64,000 bases of DNA. It comes from Nocardioides sp. W7 (GTDB lineage Bacteria; Actinomycetota; Actinomycetes; Propionibacteriales; Nocardioidaceae). Location: the NCBI RefSeq assembly GCF_022919075.1, contig NZ_CP095078.1:2108001-2172000 (forward strand), written 5' to 3'. The position numbers and the translations under genes are program-made. This document shows, piece after piece, positions 21,288 through 30,047 of this stretch; within the stretch, counting starts at the first letter, position 1; each line of letters opens with the position of its first letter. The notes below the pieces were generated by a model that made no database searches, had not been told where the DNA came from, and saw only the letters and a program-made list of their open reading frames with translations.

Positions 21288-22938
21288 CCGGCGGGCGCGC
21301 GGTGCGCCAGGCCTCGAGCGTGGCGATGCCGTCCTGGACCAGCCGGACGCCGTCGGTCCCGATCCGGCCGGCCAGCGCGTGGTCGCCGGCCCGGTAGGCG
21401 CCGTCGAGGTCGCCGCGGGCGAGCGCCTCCGCGGCGACGGGCAGCACCGAGGTCGGGACGGTGCCCGGCACCGGCACCCGGACGTTGCCGGCCTCGGTCG
21501 GCACCAGCACGAACACGCCGCCACCGAGTGAGTGCACCTCCAGCTCGGCGTGCAGCAGGGTGAGCGAGGTGTACCAGCCGGCGGCGAAGGACGCGGCAGG
21601 CTGGGAGCCGTCCACGCTGTGCGGGCCGTCGGTGCGCAGGTAGCCGCACAGCAGGCTGTTGGAGGCGACGTGGCCGCCGTCGTTGACCATCAGGATCGGC
21701 CGCTGGGAGAACACCGAGAGGACCAGGTCGGGCACCTTCACCCCCGGCACCGAGAACCACGGCGAGCGGACCCGGCACTTGTAGCGCCGGTGCACGCCGA
21801 GCCGGCGGCCGCGGCGCTCGTACCGCTCCTCGGCGGGCGTCAGCTCGGCACCGGGCAGCCACAGCTGTGACTGCGCGGCCGCGTCGAGGCCGGAGGTGTA
21901 GAGGCCACCGCCGCGCAGTCGTCGGGCGTTGGTGAGCGCCGGGCGGAGGCTGGTGACGGGCAGGCCCGCGCCGGGACCGGGATGGAAGTAGTCCTTGTCG
22001 CCGGAGACGTAGCCGATGTTGAACGTCGCGAGCTCGCGGGCCGGGACGGTCAGCGACCGGGTCTGCTCCAGCACGTCGAGCACCCCCGGCGGCAGCAGTG
22101 CCTCCTGGAAGGCGCGGTCGCCGGCGACGACCCGCTCGATCGGCACGGCGGTGGAGATCTCGGGCGTGTCGGCGACCAGGTCGGCGACGGTGCGGTGCGC
22201 CTCGAACGCGACGTGGTCGGTGCGGCCGCCCTTGCCGTCGGCGAGCAGCAGCAGGACGTCCTGGCTGATGTCGGGGAAGAGCCGCTCGCGGACGCGCACG
22301 ACCCGCAGCGAGGAGAAGGTCCCGCCCAGGTGGCGCCACAGCGGCCGGGCGTAGCGGACGTAGGTGAAGTCCCAGGGCAGCACCAGCGCGAGCCGGCCGC
22401 CCGGGCGCAGGAACCGCGCGGCGCGGGACACGAACGGCATCCACACGCTGCCGCTGGTCGCCATCTGCTCGCCCACGTCGACGCGGCTGGCGTCGAGGGC
22501 CGAGCGGGCCTGGTCGTCGGGCAGCGCGCGGAGTCGGACGTACGGCGGGTTCCCGATCGCGGCGTCGACGCTCCGGACCGGGGTGGTGAGGAAGTCGCCC
22601 AGGGCTAGCTCGTCGGCGCCGACCAGGCCGCGGCCGGCCATCTCGGCGGCCGTGCGCGGGTTCAGCTCGGAGGCGACGAAGGACGGCCGGCTCCACCCGC
22701 GGGCGGCGGCGACCTCGTGGGCCGCGGCGAGGAACGAGCCGTCGCCGATGCTCGGCTCCAGCAGCACCTCGCCCTCGTGGCGCATGGCCCAGGACGCGAG
22801 GTAGTGGGCGGCGTCGGTGGGCGTGTAGAACGCGCCGTACGCCTTCCGCTCGTCGAGGAGCATGCCGGTCGAGAGAGCCTCCGACACGCTCACCTCCGCC
22901 GACGTCGCTGCCACGTTGCTGATCCCATCATGTGTCAC
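21280..22938 (-). CDS. N6-adenine DNA methyltransferase (type II, Eco57I/TaqI-like)
   Basis: About 552 residues. The N-terminal catalytic domain begins with KAYGAFYTPTDAAHYLASWA, followed by the AdoMet motif VLLEPSIGDGSFLAAAHE, an acidic residue in VASELNPRTA, and the catalytic NPPY tetrapeptide in VDAAIGNPPYVRLRAL, which is diagnostic of adenine-N6 methyltransferases. The remaining 300 residues would be target recognition. GTG 22938 is a plausible start; ATG 22863 just before the conserved core and a longer GTG form (23001) are alternatives. It runs convergently with the putative restriction gene and overlaps it by 8 bases. Confidence 0.88.
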   Translation of the reverse strand: MTHDGISNVAATSAEVSVSEALSTGMLLDERKAYGAFYTPTDAAHYLASWAMRHEGEVLLEPSIGDGSFLAAAHEVAAARGWSRPSFVASELNPRTAAEMAGRGLVGADELALGDFLTTPVRSVDAAIGNPPYVRLRALPDDQARSALDASRVDVGEQMATSGSVWMPFVSRAARFLRPGGRLALVLPWDFTYVRYARPLWRHLGGTFSSLRVVRVRERLFPDISQDVLLLLADGKGGRTDHVAFEAHRTVADLVADTPEISTAVPIERVVAGDRAFQEALLPPGVLDVLEQTRSLTVPARELATFNIGYVSGDKDYFHPGPGAGLPVTSLRPALTNARRLRGGGLYTSGLDAAAQSQLWLPGAELTPAEERYERRGRRLGVHRRYKCRVRSPWFSVPGVKVPDLVLSVFSQRPILMVNDGGHVASNSLLCGYLRTDGPHSVDGSQPAASFAAGWYTSLTLLHAELEVHSLGGGVFVLVPTEAGNVRVPVPGTVPTSVLPVAAEALARGDLDGAYRAGDHALAGRIGTDGVRLVQDGIATLEAWRTARPPVS

Positions 22939-23051
22939 GGACGCCCGTCGTCCGGGGGCGACGGGCCGAGCGGGTCTGACCCTGCCAGGGCCCGCCGACA
23001 ATCGCGGGGAGGACTTGCGTTCAGGTGGACCTGAAGCGGCAGTCTTGTCCC

Positions 23052-23678
23052 ATGACTGAGGAGCAGATGTTCACCCAGCAGTTCTGGGACGAGAGGTACG
23101 CCGGCTCCGACCGGATCTGGTCGGGCAACCCCAATCGCCGCCTGGTCGAGCAGGTCGCGGGTCTGCGGCCGGGCACCGCCCTGGACGTCGGCTGCGGCGA
23201 GGGCGCCGACGTGGTCTGGCTGGCGCGGCACGGCTGGCAGGCCGTCGGGGTGGACGTCTCGCAGGTCGCCCTCGATCGCGCCGCCGAGCACGCCGAGCAG
23301 AACGGCGTCGCCCGGCACTGCAGTTGGCAGCGGGTGGACCTGCTCGCCGGCGACCCGCTGCCGAGCGCGGACCTGGTCTCGGTGCACTTCCTGCACCTGC
23401 CCGACCCGGCGTTCGCGCAGACGTACGCCGCCGCAGCGGCCGCCGTACGACCCGGCGGCACCCTGCTCGTCTCGGCCCACCACCCCGCCGACATCGGCAC
23501 CGGCCTGCGCAACGATCGGCTCGCCCACCTGCTCTTCGGCCCGGAGAAGGTGACCGCGCTGCTCGACCCCGCCGACTGGGACGTGCAGGTCGCCGACGCG
23601 CCCACCCGTGAGGAGACCCGCGACGGCCGGACCGCGACCGTGACCGACACCGTGGTGCGGGCGGTCCGCCGGGCGTAG
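23052..23678 (+). CDS. Class I SAM-dependent methyltransferase
   Basis: A 208-residue protein. The sequence FWDERYAGSDRIWSGNPNRRLVEQVAGL leads to motif I ALDVGCGEGADVVWLA, then an acidic residue in AVGVDVSQVALDRA, and motif III/IV (VSVHFLHLPD, VRPGGTLLVSAHHP). This matches small-molecule methyltransferases of the TehB/UbiE-like group. The substrate is unknown. It is separate from the DNA methyltransferase and may have no link to it. Confidence 0.85.
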   Translation: MTEEQMFTQQFWDERYAGSDRIWSGNPNRRLVEQVAGLRPGTALDVGCGEGADVVWLARHGWQAVGVDVSQVALDRAAEHAEQNGVARHCSWQRVDLLAGDPLPSADLVSVHFLHLPDPAFAQTYAAAAAAVRPGGTLLVSAHHPADIGTGLRNDRLAHLLFGPEKVTALLDPADWDVQVADAPTREETRDGRTATVTDTVVRAVRRA

Positions 23679-23753
23679 CCGCACCTGTCCGCAGGCGGTT
23701 GTCGATCCGCGCGACGGGGAGGAGAGTGGTCCTTATTCGGCTCCTGGACAGGG

Positions 23754-23777
23754 AACGCACGGCCCGCACCGTGCGTT
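23754..23777. promoter_or_regulatory. Inverted repeat upstream of the Bax-inhibitor-1 gene
   Basis: AACGCACGG (23754-23762) and CCGTGCGTT (23769-23777) are perfect 9-bp arms around a 6-base centre. A TAGGCT -10-like box follows at 23795-23800. This could be an operator for the downstream gene, or a hairpin ending the methyltransferase transcript. Confidence 0.45.
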
Positions 23778-23860
23778 GTGTCCAGTGAGGTCACTAGGCT
23801 GACCCCGTATCGGTGTCCCGTCAGAGCGACGGGCGCCCCCCGGCCTCCAAGGAGGAGACC

Positions 23861-24730
23861 ATGCAGAGCAACAACCCGGTGTTCCGCCGCTCGGAGGAGT
23901 TCTCCCGCTCCGGCGCGAACGCCTACGGCAACCAGACGTACGCCGGGAACGGAGCCAACTACCAGGGCTACGGTTCCGACCCGTCCACGTGGGGCACGGG
24001 CGAGCCCGGCTCCGTCGAGACCCCCGCGCGCTCCGGCGCGCCGATGACGATCGACTCGGTCGTCCAGAAGACCGGCATCTCCATCGGCGTCGTGATCGTC
24101 GCGGCGATGGCGACCTGGATCCTGACGCCCGAGATCACCCCCGCCTCGAACGCCGACGACCTCAGCCCGCTGATCGCGGCGCTGACGATCGGCAGCCTCG
24201 GCGCGTTCGCGCTGTCGATGGTCAACTCGTTCAAGCGGGTGATCAGCCCCGGCCTCGTGATCGGGTTCGCCCTCCTGGAGGGTGTCGCGCTCGGTGCGCT
24301 GAGCAAGCTGTTCAACGTCCAGTTCGGTGAGGGCGTCGTCCAGGGCGCGGTGATCGGCACCTTCGCGGCCTTCGCCGGCACGCTCGCGGCGTACAAGATC
24401 CTCAACATCAAGGTCGGCGCCAAGTTCCGCACCTTCGTGGTGGCGGCCATGTTCGGCATGGTCGCGCTCAGCCTGATGGAGCTCGTGCTCAGCATGTTCG
24501 GCCAGAGCATCGGCCTGTTCGGCTTCGGCGGCCTCGGCATGCTGACCGCCATCGCCGGCCTGGTGCTCGGCGTGTTCATGCTGATCCTCGACTTCGACTT
24601 CGTCGAGCAGGGCGTCGCCAACCAGATCCCCGAGCGGGAGTCGTGGCGCGCGGCGTTCGCGATGACCGTGAGCCTGGTCTGGATCTACACCAACCTGCTG
24701 CGCCTGCTGGCGATCTTCAGCCAGGACTGA
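23861..24730 (+). CDS. Bax inhibitor-1/YccA family membrane protein
   Basis: A 289-residue protein. About 70 residues of polar Asn/Ser/Gly/Tyr-rich N-terminus precede seven hydrophobic segments. The pattern (TGISIGVVIVAAMATWIL, IGFALLEGVALGALSKLF, FGMVALSLMELVL, LDFDFVEQGVANQIPERESWRAAFAMTVSLVWIYTNLLRLL) matches the actinobacterial BI-1-like branch; the acidic pair in LDFDFVE is the conserved di-aspartyl region proposed as pH sensor in BsYetJ. AAGGAGGAG before ATG 23861 is a strong ribosome site. Physiological role in bacteria is uncertain. Confidence 0.9.
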   Translation: MQSNNPVFRRSEEFSRSGANAYGNQTYAGNGANYQGYGSDPSTWGTGEPGSVETPARSGAPMTIDSVVQKTGISIGVVIVAAMATWILTPEITPASNADDLSPLIAALTIGSLGAFALSMVNSFKRVISPGLVIGFALLEGVALGALSKLFNVQFGEGVVQGAVIGTFAAFAGTLAAYKILNIKVGAKFRTFVVAAMFGMVALSLMELVLSMFGQSIGLFGFGGLGMLTAIAGLVLGVFMLILDFDFVEQGVANQIPERESWRAAFAMTVSLVWIYTNLLRLLAIFSQD

Positions 24731-24749
24731 CGCAGCACCGCTTCACCAC

Positions 24750-24782
24750 GAGGGGCCCCGGGCGATCCGCCCGGGGCCCCTC
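24750..24782. terminator. Strong GC hairpin terminator
   Basis: A perfect 15-bp stem (GAGGGGCCCCGGGCG/CGCCCGGGGCCCCTC) with a 3-base loop lies between convergent genes, 20 bases after the BI-1 stop and 37 bases past the response-regulator stop. It probably works in both directions. Confidence 0.85.
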
Positions 24783-24818
24783 GGCTTGTCCCGGGGTGCG
24801 CCTGAAACCCGACCCGCC

Positions 24819-25475
24819 TCAGCCCTGCAGCCAGGCCAGCACGGCGAGGACCCGGCGGTTGTCGTCGGTGTCGGGAGGCAGGTCGAGCTTGGTGAAGATG
24901 CTGGTGGTGTGTTTGCCGACGGCCTTTTCCGACAGGAAGAGGCGGGCCGCGACGGCGGCGTTGGAGCGCCCCTCGGCCATCAGCGTCAGCACCTCCCGCT
25001 CGCGCGGGGTGAGTCGCGCCAGGGGCCGGTCGCGCCCGGCGGCGCTGACCAGCGCGGCGACCACCTCGGGATCCAGCACCGTGCCGCCGCCGGCGACCTG
25101 GCGCACGGCGCCGACGAAGCCGTCGACGTCGGCGACCCGGTCCTTCAGCAGGTAGCCCACCGCGCCCTCGCCGCCGGCCAGCAGGTCGCGGGCGTAGAGC
25201 GACTCGACGTACTGGCTCAGCACCAGGACGGGCAGCCCCGGCCGGGCCGCGCGCGCCTCGACCGCGGCGAGCAGGCCCTCGTTCGTGTACGACGGGGGCA
25301 TCCGCACGTCGACGACCGCGACGTCGAAGTCGTCGCGCGCCAGCGCGCGGGCGAGCGCGGCGGCGTTGTCGACGGCCTCGACGACGCGGATGCCGCAGGT
25401 CTCCAGGATCCGGGTCAGCCCGACCCGCAGCAGCGCCTGGTCCTCGGCGAGCACGGCCCTCAGGTCGTCCGGCAC
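24819..25475 (-). CDS. NarL/LuxR-family response regulator of the ABC operon
   Basis: A 218-residue regulator with a receiver (VLAEDQALLRVGLTRIL; phosphorylation Asp in VAVVDVRMPP; Lys in YLLKDRV) and a C-terminal LuxR HTH (LTPREREVLTLMAEGRSNAAVAARLFLSEKAVGKHTTSIFTKLDL). GTG 25475 overlaps the kinase 3' end by 16 bases. It is last in an operon ATPase-permease-kinase-regulator, the order of cell-envelope stress modules whose regulator controls the transporter itself. Confidence 0.9.
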   Translation of the reverse strand: MPDDLRAVLAEDQALLRVGLTRILETCGIRVVEAVDNAAALARALARDDFDVAVVDVRMPPSYTNEGLLAAVEARAARPGLPVLVLSQYVESLYARDLLAGGEGAVGYLLKDRVADVDGFVGAVRQVAGGGTVLDPEVVAALVSAAGRDRPLARLTPREREVLTLMAEGRSNAAVAARLFLSEKAVGKHTTSIFTKLDLPPDTDDNRRVLAVLAWLQG

Positions 25476-26704
25476 GGCACCTCCATCGTCACCACGGTGG
25501 GTCCGCCCGAGGGGCTGAGCACCGTCATCGTGCCGTCGAAGGCGGCGAGCCGCCGGCCCACCCCGCCGAGACCGGAGGAGGTGGGATCGGCGCCGCCGCG
25601 GCCGTCGTCGCCGACGACAAGGCGCAGCCTTCCGTCGCGGTGCTCGCCGGTGATCCAGGCGCGAGCGGCGCCGGAGTGCTTCACGGTGTTGGCCAGGCAC
25701 TCGGCGACGGCGAAGTACGCCGCCGACTCGACCGGCGCCGGGAGCCCGGCCGGCAGCTGGAGCCGGAGGGTGACCGGGATCGGGAACGGCAGCGCGAGCG
25801 CCTCGAGCGCCCCGGCGAGCCCGCGGTCGGCGAGCACCGGCGGATGGATGCCGCGGACCACCGAGCGCAGGTCCTCCAGCGCCGAGACCGTGGTCTCGCG
25901 CGCCTCGCGGAGCAGCTCGGCGGCGGCCGCGGGGTCGGAGACGAGCAGCTTCTCGGCGAGACCGACGTTCATGCCGACGGCCGCGATCCGGGCCTGGGCG
26001 CCGTCGTGCAGGTCGCGCTCGATCCGGCGCACCTCGGCCGCGGAGTGGTCCAGGGTCTCGGCCCGGGTCTCCTCGACCTGCTCGACCCGGCGCTCGAGGT
26101 CAGCGACCCGCGAGTGGCCGAGCAGTCCGCGCTCGGTCCGCGCCCGGGCGCGGACCAGCGGCGGGGTGACGACCCACCAGACGAGCGGGCAGACCGAGCT
26201 GATGACGAGGGTCAGCAGCCAGATCAGGCTGCCGTCGATGATCAGGCCGCCGAGGTGGACGAACGGGGTGACGAGCAGCAGCGCGGGCACCCCCGACAGC
26301 ACGAACCCTCCGGTGCCGGAGAAGGCGAGGAAGCCGAAGTCGCGCCAGCGGTTCCCGTCGCGCAGCCAGACCGGCGGCCGGCTGAGGAACCCGCGGTCTG
26401 CGGTGGCGGCGTACGACGCCTCGACCTGCTCGCCCAGCAGCGCGCTGCTGAGCCGGCGGTGCAGCCGGGCCAGCACCTCGGTCGCGGGGACGACGGCGTT
26501 CGCGAGGACGAAGCCGACCCCCAGCGGGCCGAGCGCGACCGACAGCAGGGTGAGGATGGCGAGGATCAACGCCGGAAAGCCGAGGAAGAACGTCCCCGCC
26601 GCGACCAGGGTCAGCCGCAGCCGGTCGACGAGGCCGCGCTCGTCGACCGGCCCGGGCCGGATGCTGGTGATCGCGGGGAGCTTCATCGCGAGCGAGTCTG
26701 TCAC
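25460..26704 (-). CDS. HisKA_3-type sensor histidine kinase
   Basis: A 414-residue kinase. The N-terminal 200 residues have paired hydrophobic segments (AGTFFLGFPALILAILTLLSVALGPLGVGFVLANAVVPATEVLARLHRRL), the pattern of the putative sensor domain often linked to ABC transporters. A coiled coil precedes the HisKA_3 box (EVRRIERDLHDGAQARIAAVGMNVGLAEKLL) with phospho-His in RDLHDG. The HATPase has AECLANTVKHSG and VGDDGRGGADP. GTG 26704 overlaps the permease stop by 4 bases. Confidence 0.9.
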   Translation of the reverse strand: MTDSLAMKLPAITSIRPGPVDERGLVDRLRLTLVAAGTFFLGFPALILAILTLLSVALGPLGVGFVLANAVVPATEVLARLHRRLSSALLGEQVEASYAATADRGFLSRPPVWLRDGNRWRDFGFLAFSGTGGFVLSGVPALLLVTPFVHLGGLIIDGSLIWLLTLVISSVCPLVWWVVTPPLVRARARTERGLLGHSRVADLERRVEQVEETRAETLDHSAAEVRRIERDLHDGAQARIAAVGMNVGLAEKLLVSDPAAAAELLREARETTVSALEDLRSVVRGIHPPVLADRGLAGALEALALPFPIPVTLRLQLPAGLPAPVESAAYFAVAECLANTVKHSGAARAWITGEHRDGRLRLVVGDDGRGGADPTSSGLGGVGRRLAAFDGTMTVLSPSGGPTVVTMEVPCRTT

Positions 26705-28035
26705 CGTACGACCGCAGTCGGGGCCACTCGGGCGACCGCGCCGCGGGCCGCAGCCAGGGTGAGGGCGACGACGCCGAGCACCACCAGCGGCGGCAGCCAC
26801 AGCTGGCCGTCGGGGAGCACACCCTCGTCGCGCGCGATGCCGAACGGCACCACCGTGGCGAGTGCCGCGATCGTCCCGAGTACGACGCCGACGGCTGCCA
26901 CGATGCCGGCCTCGACCAGGATCGAGCGCTCGACCTGACGCGGCGTCGCCCCCAGCAGCCAGAGCCGGTGCAGCTCCGTCCGTCGGTGACTGACCACCGC
27001 GGCGAAGGCGTTGACCACCATGATCGCCGCGAACAGCGAGATCATCCCGACCACGACGTTGTTGAGCAGGTTGATCGTGTCGGCCTCCGGATTGACGTAG
27101 CCGAAGTCGTCGATGGTCCGGCCGTCGGTGCCGACCAGCATCAGGACCCCGGTCGTCGTCGCGGTCAGCACGATCACCGGCGCGAGCACGCCGGCGAGCA
27201 GGTGCGACCTGCGGGAGGTGGTCGACGCCGCCAGCTGGCCGGTCGGGCCGCGGAGCAGGGCCGCCGGGCGTGCGAGCCACCGCAGCAGCAGCGGGGCCAG
27301 CAGGGCGAGCCCCACCGCGACCAGGATGGAGGCGGAGCCGGAGGTCGCCATCGCGGTCATCGGGTCCTCCGAGTCGGCGCTGATCGTCACGGTGACGACG
27401 CCCATGCCGATGCCGTAGCCGATCAGGACGACGGCGGCGAGCACCCGGTACCACCGCATCCCGCCGGTCTCGGTCGTGCTGTCCCGGATCACCACCGCGG
27501 CCGGGGCACGGGTGGCGCGGCGCCCGGCGACGGCCGCCGCGAGCAGGCTGGTCCCGACCACCACCAGCGCGGTCACGCCCAGGGAGAGCGGTCCGGCGTC
27601 GTACGCGACGTCGTCGGCGACCAGCGGACCGGTCAACAGGGCGAGCAGGGCCCGACCGCCGACGGCGGCGAGCAGGGCGCCGAGCAGCGCGCCGACGGTG
27701 GCGACCACGAGGACCTCGCGGCCGATGAGCCGCCGGGCCTGTCGTGGGGTCGCGCCGATGGTGCGCAGCAGCCCGATCTCGGCGACCCGCTGCCGCACGG
27801 TGATCCCGAGCGTGGAGGCCACGGAGAACAGCACGATGAGCGTGCCCCACGCCCCGACCACCACGGCCATGGTGCCGAGGGCCTCGGCGTCGGAGGTGGA
27901 GACCTCGGCTCCGCGGGAGGTCTCCAGGAGGGTGGCGAAGGAGCCCATCAGGGCGGTGCCGAGCAGCACGGTCAGGAAGGTCGCCGCCGAGGCGGGTGCC
28001 CGGTGGCGCAGCGAGCGCAGGGCGAGGGCGGTCAT
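26701..28035 (-). CDS. FtsX-type ABC transporter permease
   Basis: A 444-residue membrane subunit with two FtsX-like halves. The first has SLRHRAPASAATFLTVLLGTALMG and RQRVAEIGLLRTIGATPRQARRLIGREVL; the second has VAVVSHRRTELHRLWLLGATPRQVERSILVEA. The duplicated LxxxGATPRQ segment is the coupling-helix region of MacB/FtsX-type permeases. ATG 28035 is used; GTG 28038 is equally coupled. It works with the ATPase gene immediately upstream, probably in antimicrobial-peptide or lipid export. Substrate unknown. Confidence 0.88.
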   Translation of the reverse strand: MTALALRSLRHRAPASAATFLTVLLGTALMGSFATLLETSRGAEVSTSDAEALGTMAVVVGAWGTLIVLFSVASTLGITVRQRVAEIGLLRTIGATPRQARRLIGREVLVVATVGALLGALLAAVGGRALLALLTGPLVADDVAYDAGPLSLGVTALVVVGTSLLAAAVAGRRATRAPAAVVIRDSTTETGGMRWYRVLAAVVLIGYGIGMGVVTVTISADSEDPMTAMATSGSASILVAVGLALLAPLLLRWLARPAALLRGPTGQLAASTTSRRSHLLAGVLAPVIVLTATTTGVLMLVGTDGRTIDDFGYVNPEADTINLLNNVVVGMISLFAAIMVVNAFAAVVSHRRTELHRLWLLGATPRQVERSILVEAGIVAAVGVVLGTIAALATVVPFGIARDEGVLPDGQLWLPPLVVLGVVALTLAAARGAVARVAPTAVVR

Positions 28036-28778
28036 CACGCCACCAGCTCGTCGAGATGGGCCAGCTGGCCGGCGACGGCGTCCGCGGTCGGTGCGTCCAT
28101 GTGGCCCGCCACTCGGCCGTCGACGAGGAACACGACGCGGTCGGCGTACGACGCCGCCACCGGGTCGTGGGTGACCATCACGACCGTCTGGCGCAGGTCC
28201 CGCACGCAGGAGCGGAGCAGGTCGAGAACGTCGGCGGCGGTACGCGAGTCGAGCGCGCCCGTCGGCTCGTCCGCCAGTACGACGGCGGGGTCGGTGAGCA
28301 GCGCCCGGGCGATGGCGACCCGCTGCTGCTGGCCGCCGGAGAGTGCGCTCGGGAGATGGCCGGCGCGGTCGGCCAGTCCGACCCGCTCCAGCAGCTCGGC
28401 CACCCGGGCCCGGTCGGGGCGGCCGCCGGCGAGGCGCTGGGGGAGCCCGACGTTCTGCTCGGCGGTGAGGTAGGGCATCAGGTGGAAGCCCTGGAAGACG
28501 AAGCCGACCTGCTCGCGCCGGAAGCGGGTGCGGTCGTCCTCGTCCCAGCCGGTGATGTCGCGACCGGCCACGACGACCCGACCGCCGCTCGGGCGCTCCA
28601 AGCCGGCCGCGCAGGTCAGCAGGGTCGACTTGCCGGAGCCGGAGGGGCCCATCACGGCGGTGAAGGTGCCCCGCTCGAAGGTGAGGTCGACGCCGGCGAG
28701 GGCGCGTACGGCGGCGGCCCCCGCGCCGTAGGTGTGCACGAGGTCGTGGACCTCGAGGGCGGGCGGGTGCTGGTTCAT
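28035..28778 (-). CDS. ABC transporter ATPase (LolD/MacB-like)
   Basis: A 247-residue nucleotide-binding subunit: Walker [11 protein letters not shown]-loop [18 protein letters not shown], signature [15 protein letters not shown], Walker [14 protein letters not shown], switch His in VTHDPVA. The [14 protein letters not shown] segment is typical of the MacB/LolD group. ATG 28778 has AGGAG upstream. It overlaps the permease start at TGATG. Confidence 0.93.
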   Translation of the reverse strand: MNQHPPALEVHDLVHTYGAGAAAVRALAGVDLTFERGTFTAVMGPSGSGKSTLLTCAAGLERPSGGRVVVAGRDITGWDEDDRTRFRREQVGFVFQGFHLMPYLTAEQNVGLPQRLAGGRPDRARVAELLERVGLADRAGHLPSALSGGQQQRVAIARALLTDPAVVLADEPTGALDSRTAADVLDLLRSCVRDLRQTVVMVTHDPVAASYADRVVFLVDGRVAGHMDAPTADAVAGQLAHLDELVA

Positions 28779-28877
28779 CGGGAGCTCCTGGGTGGGATCG
28801 GTTCGGTGATCCCGACGCTAGGAGCGTGCGACGGCGGTCTCGATGGTGCTGGACCGCCAGGAGGGGTGGGTCTAGGC

Positions 28878-29951
28878 CTACCCTTCCGCGTGCTCGAGCT
28901 CGTCCGGCTGGTCGCCGGATCGTTCTCCGGGGTGTTCTCCGGGCTGCTGGTCGGACTCCTCGGGCGACTCGCCCTCGGTCTGCGGCCGGTGGCGGCGGTG
29001 TCGCAGCTCGACCCACAGGCCGCGGACGCCGAGCCGGTTGCCGCCGACCTCGGTACCGTCGAGCTCGGTGCCGGGGGTGTTCACGGCGCGTACGGCGGCG
29101 GCGCTGATCGGCATGATCGCCTCGCCGCGGAGGCCCTCCAGGTGCTCCTCGTCGTCGGGGATCACCCCGAGCGCAGCCAGTGCCGAGGGCAGCAGGATGC
29201 CCGCCGCTGCGCGGTAGCCCTGGGCAGACGGGTGGAACTGGTCCGGCCCGAAGAGGATCGCCGGTGCCGCCGCGAACTCCGGGCCCAGGATGGAGCCGAT
29301 GGAGACGGTCCGCCCGCCCTCCTCGATGACGCCGATGGTCTGGCCGGCCGCGAGCCGGCGGGACCAGGCGCGGGCGACCTGCTTCAGCGGCGGGGCGATC
29401 GGCTTGATCGTGCCGAGGTCGGGGCAGGTGCCGACGACGACCTCGATGCCGGTCCCGCGCAGTCGCCGGACGGCCTCCTGGAGATAGCGCACCGAGGCGG
29501 AGGGGGCCACGGTGTGGGTGACGTCGTTGCCGCCGATCAGGATGATCGCGATGTCCGGCTCGATCGGCAGCGCGCGGTCGACCTGCTCGGCCAGGTCGGA
29601 GGACTTGGCGCCCACGACGGCGAAGTCGCGCAGGTAGACGCGGCGGTCGGCGTGCTCGGCGATCCCGCTGGCCAGCATCGCCCCGGGCGTCTGCTCGACC
29701 CGCTCGACGCCGTAGCCTGCGGCACTGGAGTCACCGAGCACGACCAGCTTGATCGCGGGGCCGGGGCGCCCGCGGCCGTACCAGCCGGTGGGGTCGGGGA
29801 CCGAGTCCTTGCGGATGGTGCCGATGGTCCGGCGGGCCAGCCGCGCCTCGGCGGTCAGGACGCCGTACAGCGCTCCGCCGAGCACGGAGAGGCCGCCTCC
29901 GCCGTACGCGGCAGCGGAGGCGAGCTTGCGTGCTGCTCCCGCTTTGCCCAC
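28878..29951 (-). CDS. SGNH/GDSL hydrolase
   Basis: A 357-residue lipase/esterase-type protein. A short hydrophobic N-terminal segment (ASAAAYGGGGLSVLGGALYGVLTA) probably anchors or exports it. Block I is VVLGDSSAAGYGVE (nucleophile Ser), block III GGND in IILIGGNDVTHTV, and block V DQFHPSAQGY with the catalytic Asp/His. The last 50 residues are acidic and low in complexity. Start GTG 29951 has TAGACT exactly 6 bases upstream and GTGACT 16 bases before that, so the mRNA is probably leaderless. It is divergent from cbs, the same arrangement as Rv1075c near cbs in M. tuberculosis. Confidence 0.88.
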   Translation of the reverse strand: MGKAGAARKLASAAAYGGGGLSVLGGALYGVLTAEARLARRTIGTIRKDSVPDPTGWYGRGRPGPAIKLVVLGDSSAAGYGVERVEQTPGAMLASGIAEHADRRVYLRDFAVVGAKSSDLAEQVDRALPIEPDIAIILIGGNDVTHTVAPSASVRYLQEAVRRLRGTGIEVVVGTCPDLGTIKPIAPPLKQVARAWSRRLAAGQTIGVIEEGGRTVSIGSILGPEFAAAPAILFGPDQFHPSAQGYRAAAGILLPSALAALGVIPDDEEHLEGLRGEAIMPISAAAVRAVNTPGTELDGTEVGGNRLGVRGLWVELRHRRHRPQTEGESPEESDQQPGEHPGERSGDQPDELEHAEG

Positions 29952-29957
29952 GGCACG

Positions 29958-29985
29958 AGTCTACGGAGGGCTACTGACGAGTCAC
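29958..29985 (-). promoter_or_regulatory. Promoter of the SGNH hydrolase gene (leaderless)
   Basis: On the minus strand, GTGACT (-35), a 16-base spacer and TAGACT (-10) end 6 bases before the GTG start. Confidence 0.6.
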
Positions 29986-30010
29986 CGCGACGGGCCCCAC
30001 ACCGAGAGGT

Positions 30011-30041
30011 TTGCCGTGGGGCGGTGGTTCGGCCCTATGTT
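30011..30041 (+). promoter_or_regulatory. Promoter of cbs (leaderless)
   Basis: TTGCCG (30011-30016), a 19-base spacer and TATGTT (30036-30041) end 6 bases before GTG 30048. Transcription would begin at or next to the start codon. Confidence 0.6.
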
Positions 30042-30047
30042 GAGAGG

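Noticed and set aside
20411..23001. The tRNA as an integration site of a larger genomic island
   Set aside because: I searched by eye for a duplicate of the tRNA 3' end on the right of the restriction-modification genes and found none; there is no integrase.
27996..30047. Open frame extending cbs upstream by over 680 codons
   Set aside because: It is antisense to the ABC ATPase and SGNH genes and shows no protein family character; the CBS fold begins at 30048.
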